NCBI RefSeq assembly: GCF_020697055.1
Contig: NZ_JAJFBP010000014.1
Coordinates: 1-64,000, forward strand
Origin: Panacagrimonas sp.
GTDB taxonomy: Bacteria > Pseudomonadota > Gammaproteobacteria > Nevskiales > Nevskiaceae
Direction of reading: 5' to 3'
DNA: 64,000 nt
The notes beneath the pieces were generated by a model, which was given only the letters and a program-made list of their open reading frames with translations, had not been told where the DNA came from and made no database searches. Position numbers and translations under genes: made by a program. This document shows positions 9,177 through 17,144 of this stretch, piece after piece; positions within the stretch are counted from its first letter, which is position 1; each line of letters opens with the position of its first letter.

Positions 9177-10160
9177 ATGCGCCTCCCTCCTTTGAATGCC
9201 CTTCGCGCCTTCGAGGCGGCGGCCCGGCACCTGAGCCTGAGGAAGGCCGCGGCCGAGCTGCACGTCACGCCGGCGGCGATCAGCCACCAGATCAAGACGC
9301 TCGAGCGCGCCTTGGGCATGCCCGTGTTCAAGCGCCTGCCGCAACGCGTCGAGCTGACGCCGGCGGGCGAAGCGCTATTGCCGCGCCTGACCGCCGCACT
9401 CGAGAACGTCGCCGAAGCGGTGGCCAGCGTGCAGCGTTTGCATCGCGCCGGACGCGTGACCGTCGCCGCGCCGCCGGCGCTGGCGGCCAAGTGGCTGGCG
9501 CCGCGACTGCACCGCTTCACCGCGCTGTTTCCGGACATCGATCTCAACATCACCGCCGACGGATCGCTGATCGACAGCGTGCGCGAGGACAGCGGCGAAG
9601 CCGGCAACCTGCTCGAGGATGCGGACCTCGCGATCCGCTCGGGTCACGGCGATTACGAAGGCTATGTCGCGCATCGCCTGTTTTCCGCATACGCGATCCC
9701 GATGTGCAGCCCGCGCCTGCTGGGCGGGCCGCATCCGTTACGCGAGCCGTCGGATCTTCGCCACCACACGCTGCTCCACCACGAAACCGGCCTGGATCAG
9801 ACCGACGCCGATCGCCCGAACTGGAGCGCCTGGCTGAAGGCCGCCGGCGTGAGGGGAGTGAACGAACGCCGCGGGCCGACGTTCAATCAGGTGGCGATGG
9901 CGATGGAGGCCGCGGCGGACGGGCTGGGCGTGGTGCTGGGCATCCCGGTGGTCGCGGCCGCGGACCTCGAGTCGGGTCGATTGGTGATGCCGTTCGCGCT
10001 CAGCCTGCCGATCGAAGCCTCGTACTATCTCGTGCACACCGAAAAATCGGCGCGCGAGCCCAGCGTCGCCGCCTTGCGCGATTGGCTTCGGGCCGAGGCG
10101 GCCAGCGAGCGGTGGGCGGAACCGCCGCCCGTTTCGATTCCGGCGGGTCTGACCGACTGA
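9177..10160 (+). CDS. LysR family regulator, GcvA-like
   Basis: This 327-residue protein starts with the typical MRLPPLNALRAFEAAARHLS opening. A winged helix-turn-helix follows (KAAAELHVTPAAISHQIKTLE, about residues 24-44), then a LysR substrate-binding domain. This N-terminus is the form seen in GcvA/AmpR-type members. It ends 14 bases before the convergent stop of an SDR gene at 10174. It may regulate that minus-strand LLM-SDR-GST-SDR operon, but its own promoter faces away from it, so the link is only positional. The 8969-9176 gap holds its promoter; no palindrome stood out there. Confidence 0.88.
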   Translation: MRLPPLNALRAFEAAARHLSLRKAAAELHVTPAAISHQIKTLERALGMPVFKRLPQRVELTPAGEALLPRLTAALENVAEAVASVQRLHRAGRVTVAAPPALAAKWLAPRLHRFTALFPDIDLNITADGSLIDSVREDSGEAGNLLEDADLAIRSGHGDYEGYVAHRLFSAYAIPMCSPRLLGGPHPLREPSDLRHHTLLHHETGLDQTDADRPNWSAWLKAAGVRGVNERRGPTFNQVAMAMEAAADGLGVVLGIPVVAAADLESGRLVMPFALSLPIEASYYLVHTEKSAREPSVAALRDWLRAEAASERWAEPPPVSIPAGLTD

Positions 10161-10173
10161 ATGCCGACCTGTC

Positions 10174-10968
10174 TCAAGGCGCGTTGAAGTCGACCGATTC
10201 GAAGCGCGCGGCAGTGGTGAAACCGCCATCGATCGCGATGTCCTGCCCCGTGATGAAGGACGAATCGTCGCTGGCGAAGAACAGCACCAGCTTGGCCACT
10301 TCCTCGGTGCGGCCGAAACGCTGCAGCGGCGCCATCTGCCGATACCGGCGCGCGAACAGCGGCTCCTCCGCACCCGGACTGCGCCAGCGCGGCGTCTCGA
10401 TGATGCCGGGGCAGATCGCGTTCGAACGCACGCCATCTGGACCGAAGCGCTTGGCGAGCTTTCGGCTCAGACCGAGCACGCCGGCCTTGGCGGCGCTGTA
10501 CGCCTCGCTCGCGAACTCGATCCCCCAGCGCGCACCGGCGATCGACGCATTGCTGACGATGGCCCCATGGCCTGAGCGCGCAAGGATCGGCGCCGCTTCC
10601 ATCGCTGCGGCCCAATACGCGCCGAGTCCGCTCTCCAGCATCAGATTCCAGCGCTGATCCTCGCTGTAGTCCGAGCTCGGGTTGGTCATGGCGTTGTTGA
10701 ACAGGATGCCGAGGCCACCGAGCGCAGCTTCGGCGTCATGCACCATCTTGCGCACCGCAGCGCGATCGGTGACGTCGACGTGGCGATACTGCGCCTTGCC
10801 CCCGGCCGCGACGATCTCGCGCACCACGCGCTCGCCGCCCGCATCGTCGATGTCCGCGATCATCACGTTGGCACCTTCGGCGGCGAACAGCCGCGCCGTC
10901 GCCTCGCCGATGCCCGATGCGCCACCCGACACGAGTGCCTTGCGGCCTTCCAGCTTGCGCTGCGTCAT
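10174..10968 (-). CDS. SDR family oxidoreductase
   Basis: This 264-residue classical short-chain dehydrogenase has cofactor loop SGGASGIGEA near residues 14-23, an NNAM version of the NNAG strand, and the YSAAK active site. It starts at the ATG at 10968, five bases after the GST stop, and is the last gene of a four-gene operon (LLM, SDR, GST, SDR). An acidic residue after the second strand (MIADIDDA) suggests a preference for NAD. It would oxidise a hydroxyl or reduce a carbonyl of the pathway intermediate, which is unknown. Confidence 0.9.
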   Translation of the reverse strand: MTQRKLEGRKALVSGGASGIGEATARLFAAEGANVMIADIDDAGGERVVREIVAAGGKAQYRHVDVTDRAAVRKMVHDAEAALGGLGILFNNAMTNPSSDYSEDQRWNLMLESGLGAYWAAAMEAAPILARSGHGAIVSNASIAGARWGIEFASEAYSAAKAGVLGLSRKLAKRFGPDGVRSNAICPGIIETPRWRSPGAEEPLFARRYRQMAPLQRFGRTEEVAKLVLFFASDDSSFITGQDIAIDGGFTTAARFESVDFNAP

Positions 10969-10973
10969 TTCGC

Positions 10974-11825
10974 TTACGACTCCTTGAACTTCGGCTTGGT
11001 GGGATCGAACAGCCCGCGCAGGCGATGGTCGGCCTTCTCGTCGTTCGGTCGCGGCAGTTTCAGGTTCTTCTGCAGGAAGATCTCGGCTTCCTCGCGGTCC
11101 TTGCGCAGATCCGGGTAGTACTTGTCGAAGATGCGCTTCATGTAGGCGACGAGATTCGGCTTGCTTCGGACGTATCGACCGATCGGGCTCGGGAACGGCG
11201 TGTAGGCCACGTGAACGAGTCCCGCGTAGATGTTCGCGTCGATCGAGCACGGACGATCGCCGTACATGTAGGGCTTGTCGCCGAGCAGGTCCGACATCGC
11301 ATCGGTCAGGTGCTCCGCGGTGACCTCGACTTCGCGCTCGGTATTGCGGCCCGCCCCGTGCCACCAGAACTGGGTGAGCAGGTGGTCGCGGAACGCCTCG
11401 ACCGGCGCGCGACGCTCTTCCTCGGGCAGCCACGCCAGGAACTTCACCCACAGCGGGTCATAGATCGCGAAATCCTCGTCGCGGCGATAGCGCGTCTGCA
11501 CCACGATCCAATACCAGGATTCGCCGATCGCGCGGTGCATCAGCGTGACGGCGCCGCGCTGCTCCTTGGTCAGCCAGTTGTCGAGAGGATCGTTGTACTT
11601 CTTCTCCAGGTAGTACTGGATCAGCTGCGTGTCGTCGACGCTGGTACCGTCGGAGTCGATGATCCACGGCAGCTTGCCCTTGGGCGTCTTGGTGAGATCG
11701 CCCTTCTCGAGGATCACGGCCTTGAATGGAAGGCCGGACATGCGCAGCCAGGCGTCCGTGTACGAGACGAAGGGGCTCATGTCGGAACAGCCCCAGGCCG
11801 GCAGGTATCCGTACAGTGTGATCAT
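10974..11825 (-). CDS. Glutathione S-transferase-like protein (metaxin/FAXC type)
   Basis: This 283-residue protein has an N-terminal thioredoxin-fold region (ITLYGYLPAWGCSDMSPFVS) containing the GKLPWIID and cis-Pro segment, and an all-helical C-terminal domain with GDRPCSIDANIYAGL. The LYGYLPAWGC opening and overall length are those of the FAXC/metaxin-like group rather than classical soluble GSTs. Its partners are two SDRs and an LLM flavin enzyme, so it may handle a reactive intermediate or a glutathione conjugate. No substrate can be assigned. Spacing to the next gene is five bases. Confidence 0.82.
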   Translation of the reverse strand: MITLYGYLPAWGCSDMSPFVSYTDAWLRMSGLPFKAVILEKGDLTKTPKGKLPWIIDSDGTSVDDTQLIQYYLEKKYNDPLDNWLTKEQRGAVTLMHRAIGESWYWIVVQTRYRRDEDFAIYDPLWVKFLAWLPEEERRAPVEAFRDHLLTQFWWHGAGRNTEREVEVTAEHLTDAMSDLLGDKPYMYGDRPCSIDANIYAGLVHVAYTPFPSPIGRYVRSKPNLVAYMKRIFDKYYPDLRKDREEAEIFLQKNLKLPRPNDEKADHRLRGLFDPTKPKFKES

Positions 11826-11879
11826 CGGTTGCTCTCCTCTGTCGTTCGCGGCACTGACGGCCGCTGGTTCAAATCGAAT

Positions 11880-12566
11880 TCACCAGGGCAGTGCCTGGCC
11901 ATTGGCGTGACGAAAGGTGCCGGTGTTCTCGAGCGTCAGCTCGTCGAGACGGGCGATCAGGCCCTTGGCGGCAGCAGGCGGATCGACGAGCACGCCGACC
12001 GTGGCCTGATCCGTGAGTCCCGCCGTCATCTGTGTGCGCACGCTGCCGGGATGCAGGCAGATCACGGCGATCCCGCGCGGCTTGAGTTCGTGCGCGAGGT
12101 TGATGCCGGCCATGTTGCCCGCGGCCTTCGACAGCCGATATCCGTAGAGCCCGCCGCTGCCGTTCTCGCTCAACGAGCCGACCCGGCTGGTGACGATGCC
12201 GATCTTGCCGCCCGATCCCATGCGCGGCAGCAGCGCTTCGACCACGCGCAGCGGGCCGAGCGCGTTGACGGCATATTCCTTCTGGAACACGTCGTAATCG
12301 AATTCGCCGAGCTTGCGCTCGACCACCAGCCCCGCGTTGTTCACGATCACGTCGATGCGCCGATCACCGACCTTGCGCACCAGCGCTCGCATCGACTCCG
12401 CAGACGTCACATCGACACCGGTGAGGATTTCGACGCCGCGCTTGCCGCGCAGTTCCGGCGCGTCGACCAGGCAGGCCGCCAACGCCGTGTCGCCGCGCAT
12501 GCCGATCTGCTCGCAGATCGAGGCGCCGATGCCGCGGTCCGCGCCGGTGACGAGCCAGGTCGCCAC
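11880..12566 (-). CDS. SDR family oxidoreductase
   Basis: This 228-residue short-chain dehydrogenase has TGADRGIGA at the N-terminus, NNAGL in the middle and the active-site YRLSK. The start is a GTG at 12566, two bases past the last base of the LLM stop codon, so translation is probably coupled. The 54-base gap to the GST gene downstream is short enough for one transcript. It resembles carbonyl-reductase-like SDRs of the CsgA group. The substrate is unknown. Confidence 0.9.
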   Translation of the reverse strand: MATWLVTGADRGIGASICEQIGMRGDTALAACLVDAPELRGKRGVEILTGVDVTSAESMRALVRKVGDRRIDVIVNNAGLVVERKLGEFDYDVFQKEYAVNALGPLRVVEALLPRMGSGGKIGIVTSRVGSLSENGSGGLYGYRLSKAAGNMAGINLAHELKPRGIAVICLHPGSVRTQMTAGLTDQATVGVLVDPPAAAKGLIARLDELTLENTGTFRHANGQALPW

Positions 12567-12567
12567 G

Positions 12568-13653
12568 TCAGGCCGCCTTGGCCTTGGGCGTGCCCAAGGC
12601 GTGCAGCGCGGGCACGACCTCGCGCCCGAACAACGTCATGCTGCGCTCTGCATCCTCGTACGGCATGCCGGCGAAGCTGAAGACGCCGGTGAACGCCTCG
12701 CTGTCGATGTGCTTGCAGATGTTCACGACCTTCTCGTAGCACTGCTCGGGCGTCCCGAAGACGTGCAGGTCGGCGAACATGTTCGACATCGCATCCACGC
12801 CGCCGCTGGCGCTGGTCGCCGCCTGCATGTCCTTGTAGGACTCGTAACCCTTGGTCTTGCCCAGGTGATCGCCGACGAGTTCGTAATGCTCGACCACCGA
12901 CTTCCAGTAGCCGGCGAGATAGCGGCGACCCTTTTCCTCGGCACGGGCGGCGTTGTCGTCGCAGTAGACCCAGGCCGTGGCCCAGGGCTTGGGCGCCTCC
13001 GCGTTCTGGTACTGACGAAACGCCTTTCGATAGGTCTCGATCTCGGCGGCGTGCACGTCCCAGGGCTTGAGCGGGATCACCAGCAGACCCACACCCAGCC
13101 GCGCCATGATCGGCTGTGATTCGGGTGACATCGCGGCGGCGTAGGTGCGACCGCGGAAGCTCTTCATCGGCCGCGGGCGGATGTCGCGCCGGGCCTGCTT
13201 CACGAACTGGCCATCGTACTCGCACCAGCCGCGCTCGAGGCCCTCGAGCACCATCTCGGTCTCTTCGATGAAGCGCGCCCGGCTCTCGTTCTGATCGACG
13301 CCGAAGCCCTCGAATTCCACCCGACCCAGGCCGCGACCGACCCCCAGGATCGTGCGGCCGTTGCTCTGGTGCTCGAGCATCGACACCTTCTCGGCCACAC
13401 GCATGGGATCGTTCCAGGGCAGCACCACCACCATCGAACCGAGCTGCACCTTCTTGGTCCGGCCGGCGAAATACGCCAGGTGCTGGAACACGTCCGGACA
13501 CATCGTGTAGTCCGTGAAGTGATGCTCGACGCCCCACAGCGAGTCGAACCCGAGCGGCTCGATCAGATCCCCGAGGCGAAGTTCGTTGCGATAGACCTCC
13601 GCGTCGTCCTTGCGGCCGACGGCCTGGAAAATGGGGCAGGCTCCGACGTGCAT
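12568..13653 (-). CDS. LLM class flavin-dependent oxidoreductase
   Basis: This 361-residue protein belongs to the bacterial luciferase-like (F420 or FMN) superfamily. It shows the TIM-barrel start HVGACPIFQ, the WGVEHHFTDYTMCPD motif at the flavin site, and the GVGRGLGRVEFEGFGVD phosphate-binding loop. I chose the ATG at 13653; an upstream extension to 13731 has no ribosome site and odd composition. As the first gene of the LLM-SDR-GST-SDR operon it likely performs the key oxygenation or hydride transfer. A separate flavin reductase is not encoded nearby. A CTAGG/CCCT box lies 80 bases upstream. Confidence 0.9.
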   Translation of the reverse strand: MHVGACPIFQAVGRKDDAEVYRNELRLGDLIEPLGFDSLWGVEHHFTDYTMCPDVFQHLAYFAGRTKKVQLGSMVVVLPWNDPMRVAEKVSMLEHQSNGRTILGVGRGLGRVEFEGFGVDQNESRARFIEETEMVLEGLERGWCEYDGQFVKQARRDIRPRPMKSFRGRTYAAAMSPESQPIMARLGVGLLVIPLKPWDVHAAEIETYRKAFRQYQNAEAPKPWATAWVYCDDNAARAEEKGRRYLAGYWKSVVEHYELVGDHLGKTKGYESYKDMQAATSASGGVDAMSNMFADLHVFGTPEQCYEKVVNICKHIDSEAFTGVFSFAGMPYEDAERSMTLFGREVVPALHALGTPKAKAA

Positions 13654-13732
13654 GCGCGACCTCGTTCGACGATCGGTCCGTATTCGGACCGCGGGTCTTG
13701 CGAGTGTGCCCCCCCGGGTGTCGCGGGACAAA

Positions 13733-13749
13733 CCTAGGGGTCTCCCTAA
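13733..13749. promoter_or_regulatory. Candidate regulator box CTAGG-N5-CCCTAA
   Basis: The element CCTAGGGGTCTCCCTAA is an imperfect dyad 80 bases upstream of the LLM start. It resembles the element at 637-655 before the HyuA-family gene. Shared spacing of CTAGG and CCCT suggests a common regulator for two catabolic promoters. This is inference. Confidence 0.35.
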
Positions 13750-13765
13750 CTCCGGCAGGGTAGGC

Positions 13766-14649
13766 TCACAGCTTCACGGGCAACGGACGACCGCGCCACT
13801 CGTCGTAGAAGGCCGCGAGATCGGGCGTGACGTCGATCTCCACCGGGTAGGCGGGGGGACCGCAATCCACGTCCAGCAATGTGTCGCTGACCAGGCAACA
13901 CCACTCGCGCAGTTCGATCAGATCCGTATCGATGGTCAGGTGTTCGGCCGGATAGATCTCCTCGAGCGCCTTGCGGGTCCGGCGCACGATCACGCGGCAC
14001 TTCATCTTCCAGCTTTCGTTCCACCCGCACAGTTCGGCGCCGGCCGTGGTCTTGATGATGGCCTTGCCGTTCTTGGCGACGATGAACAGGTTCTCGCCCA
14101 ACGGCAGCAGGATCTTCTCTTTCTAGGTGACCTTGTCCTGGAACGCGGCCACGGTTTACACGTCCTGGTCGCGCAGCGGGCTCACCGGCATGCCGAACAT
14201 GTCGAGGCGTTCCTGCGCGCCGCGGATGCGGTCGCGCGGCACGGTCGGATCCTGGTGATGGTGCGTCACGGTGTGCAGGCGGTCGGAGTACGGATAGCTG
14301 AGCCATCCGCCCTCGGCCTTCTCCATGCAGGTAGTCCTCTAATCCCTGGTTCACGATCAGGCCGACCTTCGCGCCGTGCGCGAAAGCAGCGTGTTCAACA
14401 TGATCGTGCCGGCGTACACGATGATGTCGGCCTGCGACATCGTCTTCGTCTATTCCAGGCCGGCGGTTTCGACGCGTCGGTGATGGCGCCGAGCACGCTG
14501 ACCGACTCGTTCTGTTTGTTGGTCAGGTACTTTCCGACCAGGAAGCCGCCCGAGGTGTCCACCACGACCGCATCGGTCATGGTTCCTCCGGAGTCCAGCG
14601 CAATCCAATTCTTCGTTCCGCTGATGCGGGTGTGCCGGGTCGCCTTCAT
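13766..14649 (-). pseudogene. Deletion remnant of an acetone-carboxylase-type operon (beta start joined to gamma end)
   Basis: From the ATG at 14649 the frame encodes a HyuA-type start (ALDSGGTMTDAVVVDTSG). Family-like sequence then continues through three frame changes: ETAGLE and VYAGTIMLNTLLSR; next KVGLIVNQGLEDYLH; next SDRLHTVTHHHQDPTVPRDR and MFGMPVSPL. Stops interrupt it at 14450-14452 (TAG), 14156-14158 (TAA) and 14123-14125 (TAG). After the last stop the frame is a gamma-subunit C-terminus (KEKILLPLGENLFIV, ESWKMKCRVIVR, DVTPDLAAFYDEW) ending at 13766. Most of beta, all of alpha and the start of gamma are missing. The simplest reading is one large deletion followed by decay. The second TAG may replace a Trp codon (TGG). 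Confidence 0.85.
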
Positions 14650-14795
14650 GGGCTCGTCCTGGTGGGCCAAGGCGCGCGCCGGGCCGGATCGTGAGCCTCG
14701 CGCGGACATGGATGCCCCGACGCGCGCGACGGCACGTCGAGACCAGAGAAGCCGAAGTGCCCGGCGCTTGAACATCCGCGCGCCGGGCTTTGAAC

Positions 14796-14820
14796 AAAAT
14801 TGCGGGCCGCTGCGGCCCGC
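14796..14820 (-). terminator. Terminator of the dienelactone hydrolase gene
   Basis: On the minus strand GCGGGCC and GGCCCGC arms with a 5-base loop are followed by AATTTTG, starting five bases past the stop at 14825. The T run is short, so strength is uncertain. Confidence 0.7.
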
Positions 14821-14824
14821 TCTT

Positions 14825-15526
14825 TCAGCCGGGCAGGTTGGTGGCGAGGAAGGCCAGCGTGCGGCCACGCGCCAGGGCCGCGGCGGTCTGGTCGTAGCTG
14901 CCGCGATCCCAGCAGTTGAATCCGTGGTCGACGCCGGCGTAGACCTCGAGCATCACGTTGTCGCGGCCCGCGAAGGCCTGGCGCACCGCATCGACGGCGC
15001 TCAGCGGAATGAAGCCGTCCTTCTCCGCGAAGTGGAACAGGATCGGCGCCTCGATCTTCGGTGCTTCGGCCAGCGCGTTGTGGATACCGCCGCCGTAGTA
15101 GCAAACCGCGGCGTCGACGTCGGTCCTGGCCGCCATCAAGTACGACAGCCGTCCGCCCATGCAGTAGCCGATCGATGCGGCGCGACCGGTGCAGGACGGC
15201 AGGCCGCGCAGCGCGCCGAGCGTGGCGCCCAGATCCGACACGGCCTTGTCGAAATCCATTCCGTTCATCAACGCGATGCCCTTGCCGAAATCGTCCTGGG
15301 CATATCCGAGCTCGACGCCCGGCTGCTGGCGCCAGAAAAGATCCGGCGCCAGCACCGTGTAGCCGTCCATCGCGTACTGGTCGGCGACGCCGCGGATATG
15401 GGCATTGACCCCGAAGATCTCCTGGATGAGCACCACGCCCGGTCCGCGTCCGGTCGGCGGCTCCGACAGGTAGGCCTTGAAGCGTCCGCCATCCTCGGCC
15501 TGGACCTCGACCCATCGAGACTTCAT
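14825..15526 (-). CDS. Dienelactone hydrolase family protein
   Basis: This 233-residue alpha/beta hydrolase has the usual dienelactone hydrolase length (about 235). The Cys-His-Asp triad is complete: Cys122 in GYCMGG, Asp170 in AEKDGF, His201 in DHGF. The conserved Glu36 in QEIFGVN is also present. The start is the ATG at 15526 after AGAAAAG. In ring-cleavage pathways such enzymes open lactones to maleylacetate-type acids, but the family is broad. It sits intact between two pseudogenes, so it either still has a use or escaped decay by chance. Confidence 0.9.
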   Translation of the reverse strand: MKSRWVEVQAEDGGRFKAYLSEPPTGRGPGVVLIQEIFGVNAHIRGVADQYAMDGYTVLAPDLFWRQQPGVELGYAQDDFGKGIALMNGMDFDKAVSDLGATLGALRGLPSCTGRAASIGYCMGGRLSYLMAARTDVDAAVCYYGGGIHNALAEAPKIEAPILFHFAEKDGFIPLSAVDAVRQAFAGRDNVMLEVYAGVDHGFNCWDRGSYDQTAAALARGRTLAFLATNLPG

Positions 15527-15555
15527 GTCTTTTCTCCGTTCGTTGCGGTGGAGCC

Positions 15556-16099
15556 CTAGGTTACCGACGAACGCACCGCGGCCGGCGAGATGCCGAGATG
15601 TCGACGGAACAGGCACGTCATGTGCGCCTGATCGGAGAATCCGCAAGCCGCGGCGATCTGCTTGATCGGCATCGCGCCGGGCTGCAGCAGCCCTTGGCGC
15701 GCTCGATGCGCCGCTCGATCACGTAGGCGTGCGGCGGGCTGTGGAAGCGGGCGGACGCCCGCGAGAGCAGCTCGGGTTCGAGGTAGACGTGGACCACGTC
15801 GATGTCGCGCGTCCAGTGCCAATGCGATTGCTCGGATCGGGCGAGCCGCGAGACGTCCCCCGGCGTGCATTGTTCGCGGCTCCAGCGGCCGCCGAACTGC
15901 CGCTCCATCGGCGTTCCGCCGTGGCGATCGCTCACGATCCTTAAGTCGCGCATCGGCGGGACGTGCACGTCAGGCCGGTATAGCGGTAGTCGCGCAGGCT
16001 GGGCCCGCGCCAGCCCAATCCGTCGCTGGACAGGAGGGTTTTGCCGCCCCCCCGAGGCAGGTCCTCCGGCGGGATCGGCAGCTTCGCAGGCTCGTTCAC
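15556..16099 (-). pseudogene. Broken AraC family regulator
   Basis: From a GTG at 16099 the frame reads LPIPPEDLPRGGGKTLLSSD and SLRDYRYTGL, then shifts near 15970 to a second frame (HVPPMRDLRIV, GGRWSREQCTPGD, SEQSHWHWTRDIDVVHVYLE). That frame runs straight from ELLSRASA into RFHSPPHAYVIERRIERAK. Roughly 110 residues expected in between, including the first helix-turn-helix, are missing. A second shift near 15693 leads to the last helix-turn-helix (IKQIAAACGFSDQAHMTCLF) and the stop at 15556. So it carries two frameshifts and an internal deletion. It is non-functional as read and probably once regulated the neighbouring hydrolase or the lost carboxylase. Confidence 0.85.
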
Positions 16100-16193
16100 A
16101 CGAGCACCCCGACGACGAAACGCGCGCAGCGTGGCCGCGCGATCGGGTCAGGTCAACGGGGTTCGGACCGCCATGGGCCCTGCCGGTTACACG

Positions 16194-17018
16194 CTAATCG
16201 GTGCTGTCCGAATCGCGGTCCGCCCGCCGCTGTAGCCGCTTGCCGATGAATCGGAACGCGCGCCCGGTGAGCTCTGTCGTCGCGGTGGGCAGCATCATCG
16301 TCGCGGCACCCCACGCATCGCCGAACGTCGGGCCGACGCGCGGGCTGCGTTTTTCGATCGCGCGGACGATCCAGCCGCCGGCGGTCTGCACGTCCATCAT
16401 CGGCACATAACGATAGATCGCGGTCGGCGCCGTCATCGCGGTGCGCACCAGCGGATAGCTGATCACGCTGACCGCCACGCCCTTGCCCACCATCTCGATG
16501 GCCAGGCAGCGCGAGAACCCTTCGAGCGCGGACTTGCTCGCGACGTAGGCGGCGAACTGCGGCGTGGCGACCTGCACCGAGAGGCTCGAGACGTTGACGA
16601 TCTGGCCGCGCCGGCGCGCCAGCATCCCGGGCAGGAACTTCTGGGTCAGGCGCACGGCCGCGAAGTAGTTCAGCTGCATCGTGCGCTGGTAGTCGTGGAA
16701 GCGATCGAACGATGCGGTGATCGGCCGACGGATCGATCGGCCCGCGTTGTTCACCAGCACGTCGACTTCCTCGTGCTCGGCCAGGATGCGGTCGGCGCAG
16801 GCCTCGGCCTCTTCCACCACCGACAGGTCGGCGCGATAGATCCAGCACTCGGCCCCGTCGGCGCGGATCGCATCCTGCACGCGCTCGAGCTCGTCACCGC
16901 GACGCGCCACCAGGCAGACCCGCGCACCACGCGCCGCGAGCTGGCGCGCGGCGGCTTCGCCGATGCCGCTCGACGCACCGGTAAGAACGACGGTCCTGCG
17001 CTGGATGTTGCGACTCAT
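16194..17018 (-). CDS. SDR family oxidoreductase
   Basis: This 274-residue short-chain dehydrogenase has TGASSGIGEA at the cofactor loop, NNAGRS, and the active-site YVASK. A Lys/Arg-rich C-terminal tail of about 30 residues follows the catalytic core, as in membrane-associated SDRs acting on lipids. I chose the ATG at 17018 (MSRNIQRRTVV); a TTG at 17045 would add nine residues. It is the last gene of the TetR-facing minus-strand cluster, 126 bases downstream of the monooxygenase gene. Residues CLVARRG after the second strand favour NADP. Confidence 0.88.
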   Translation of the reverse strand: MSRNIQRRTVVLTGASSGIGEAAARQLAARGARVCLVARRGDELERVQDAIRADGAECWIYRADLSVVEEAEACADRILAEHEEVDVLVNNAGRSIRRPITASFDRFHDYQRTMQLNYFAAVRLTQKFLPGMLARRRGQIVNVSSLSVQVATPQFAAYVASKSALEGFSRCLAIEMVGKGVAVSVISYPLVRTAMTAPTAIYRYVPMMDVQTAGGWIVRAIEKRSPRVGPTFGDAWGAATMMLPTATTELTGRAFRFIGKRLQRRADRDSDSTD

Positions 17019-17144
17019 GGACGGCGACTCCGGCCGGTGTGGCAATGGCGATGTCGCCTAGAGTCGACGCGGTCACGCCACGGCTCCATGGCTCCCGCGC
17101 TCGGACCACTGTCGCGCCGGTCTAGCGCGCGACGTCGTCGCGCT

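Noticed and set aside
10917..12680. Plus-strand frame of 587 codons opposite the GST and SDR genes
   Set aside because: Antisense to genes with intact active-site motifs; composition is that of a shadow frame.
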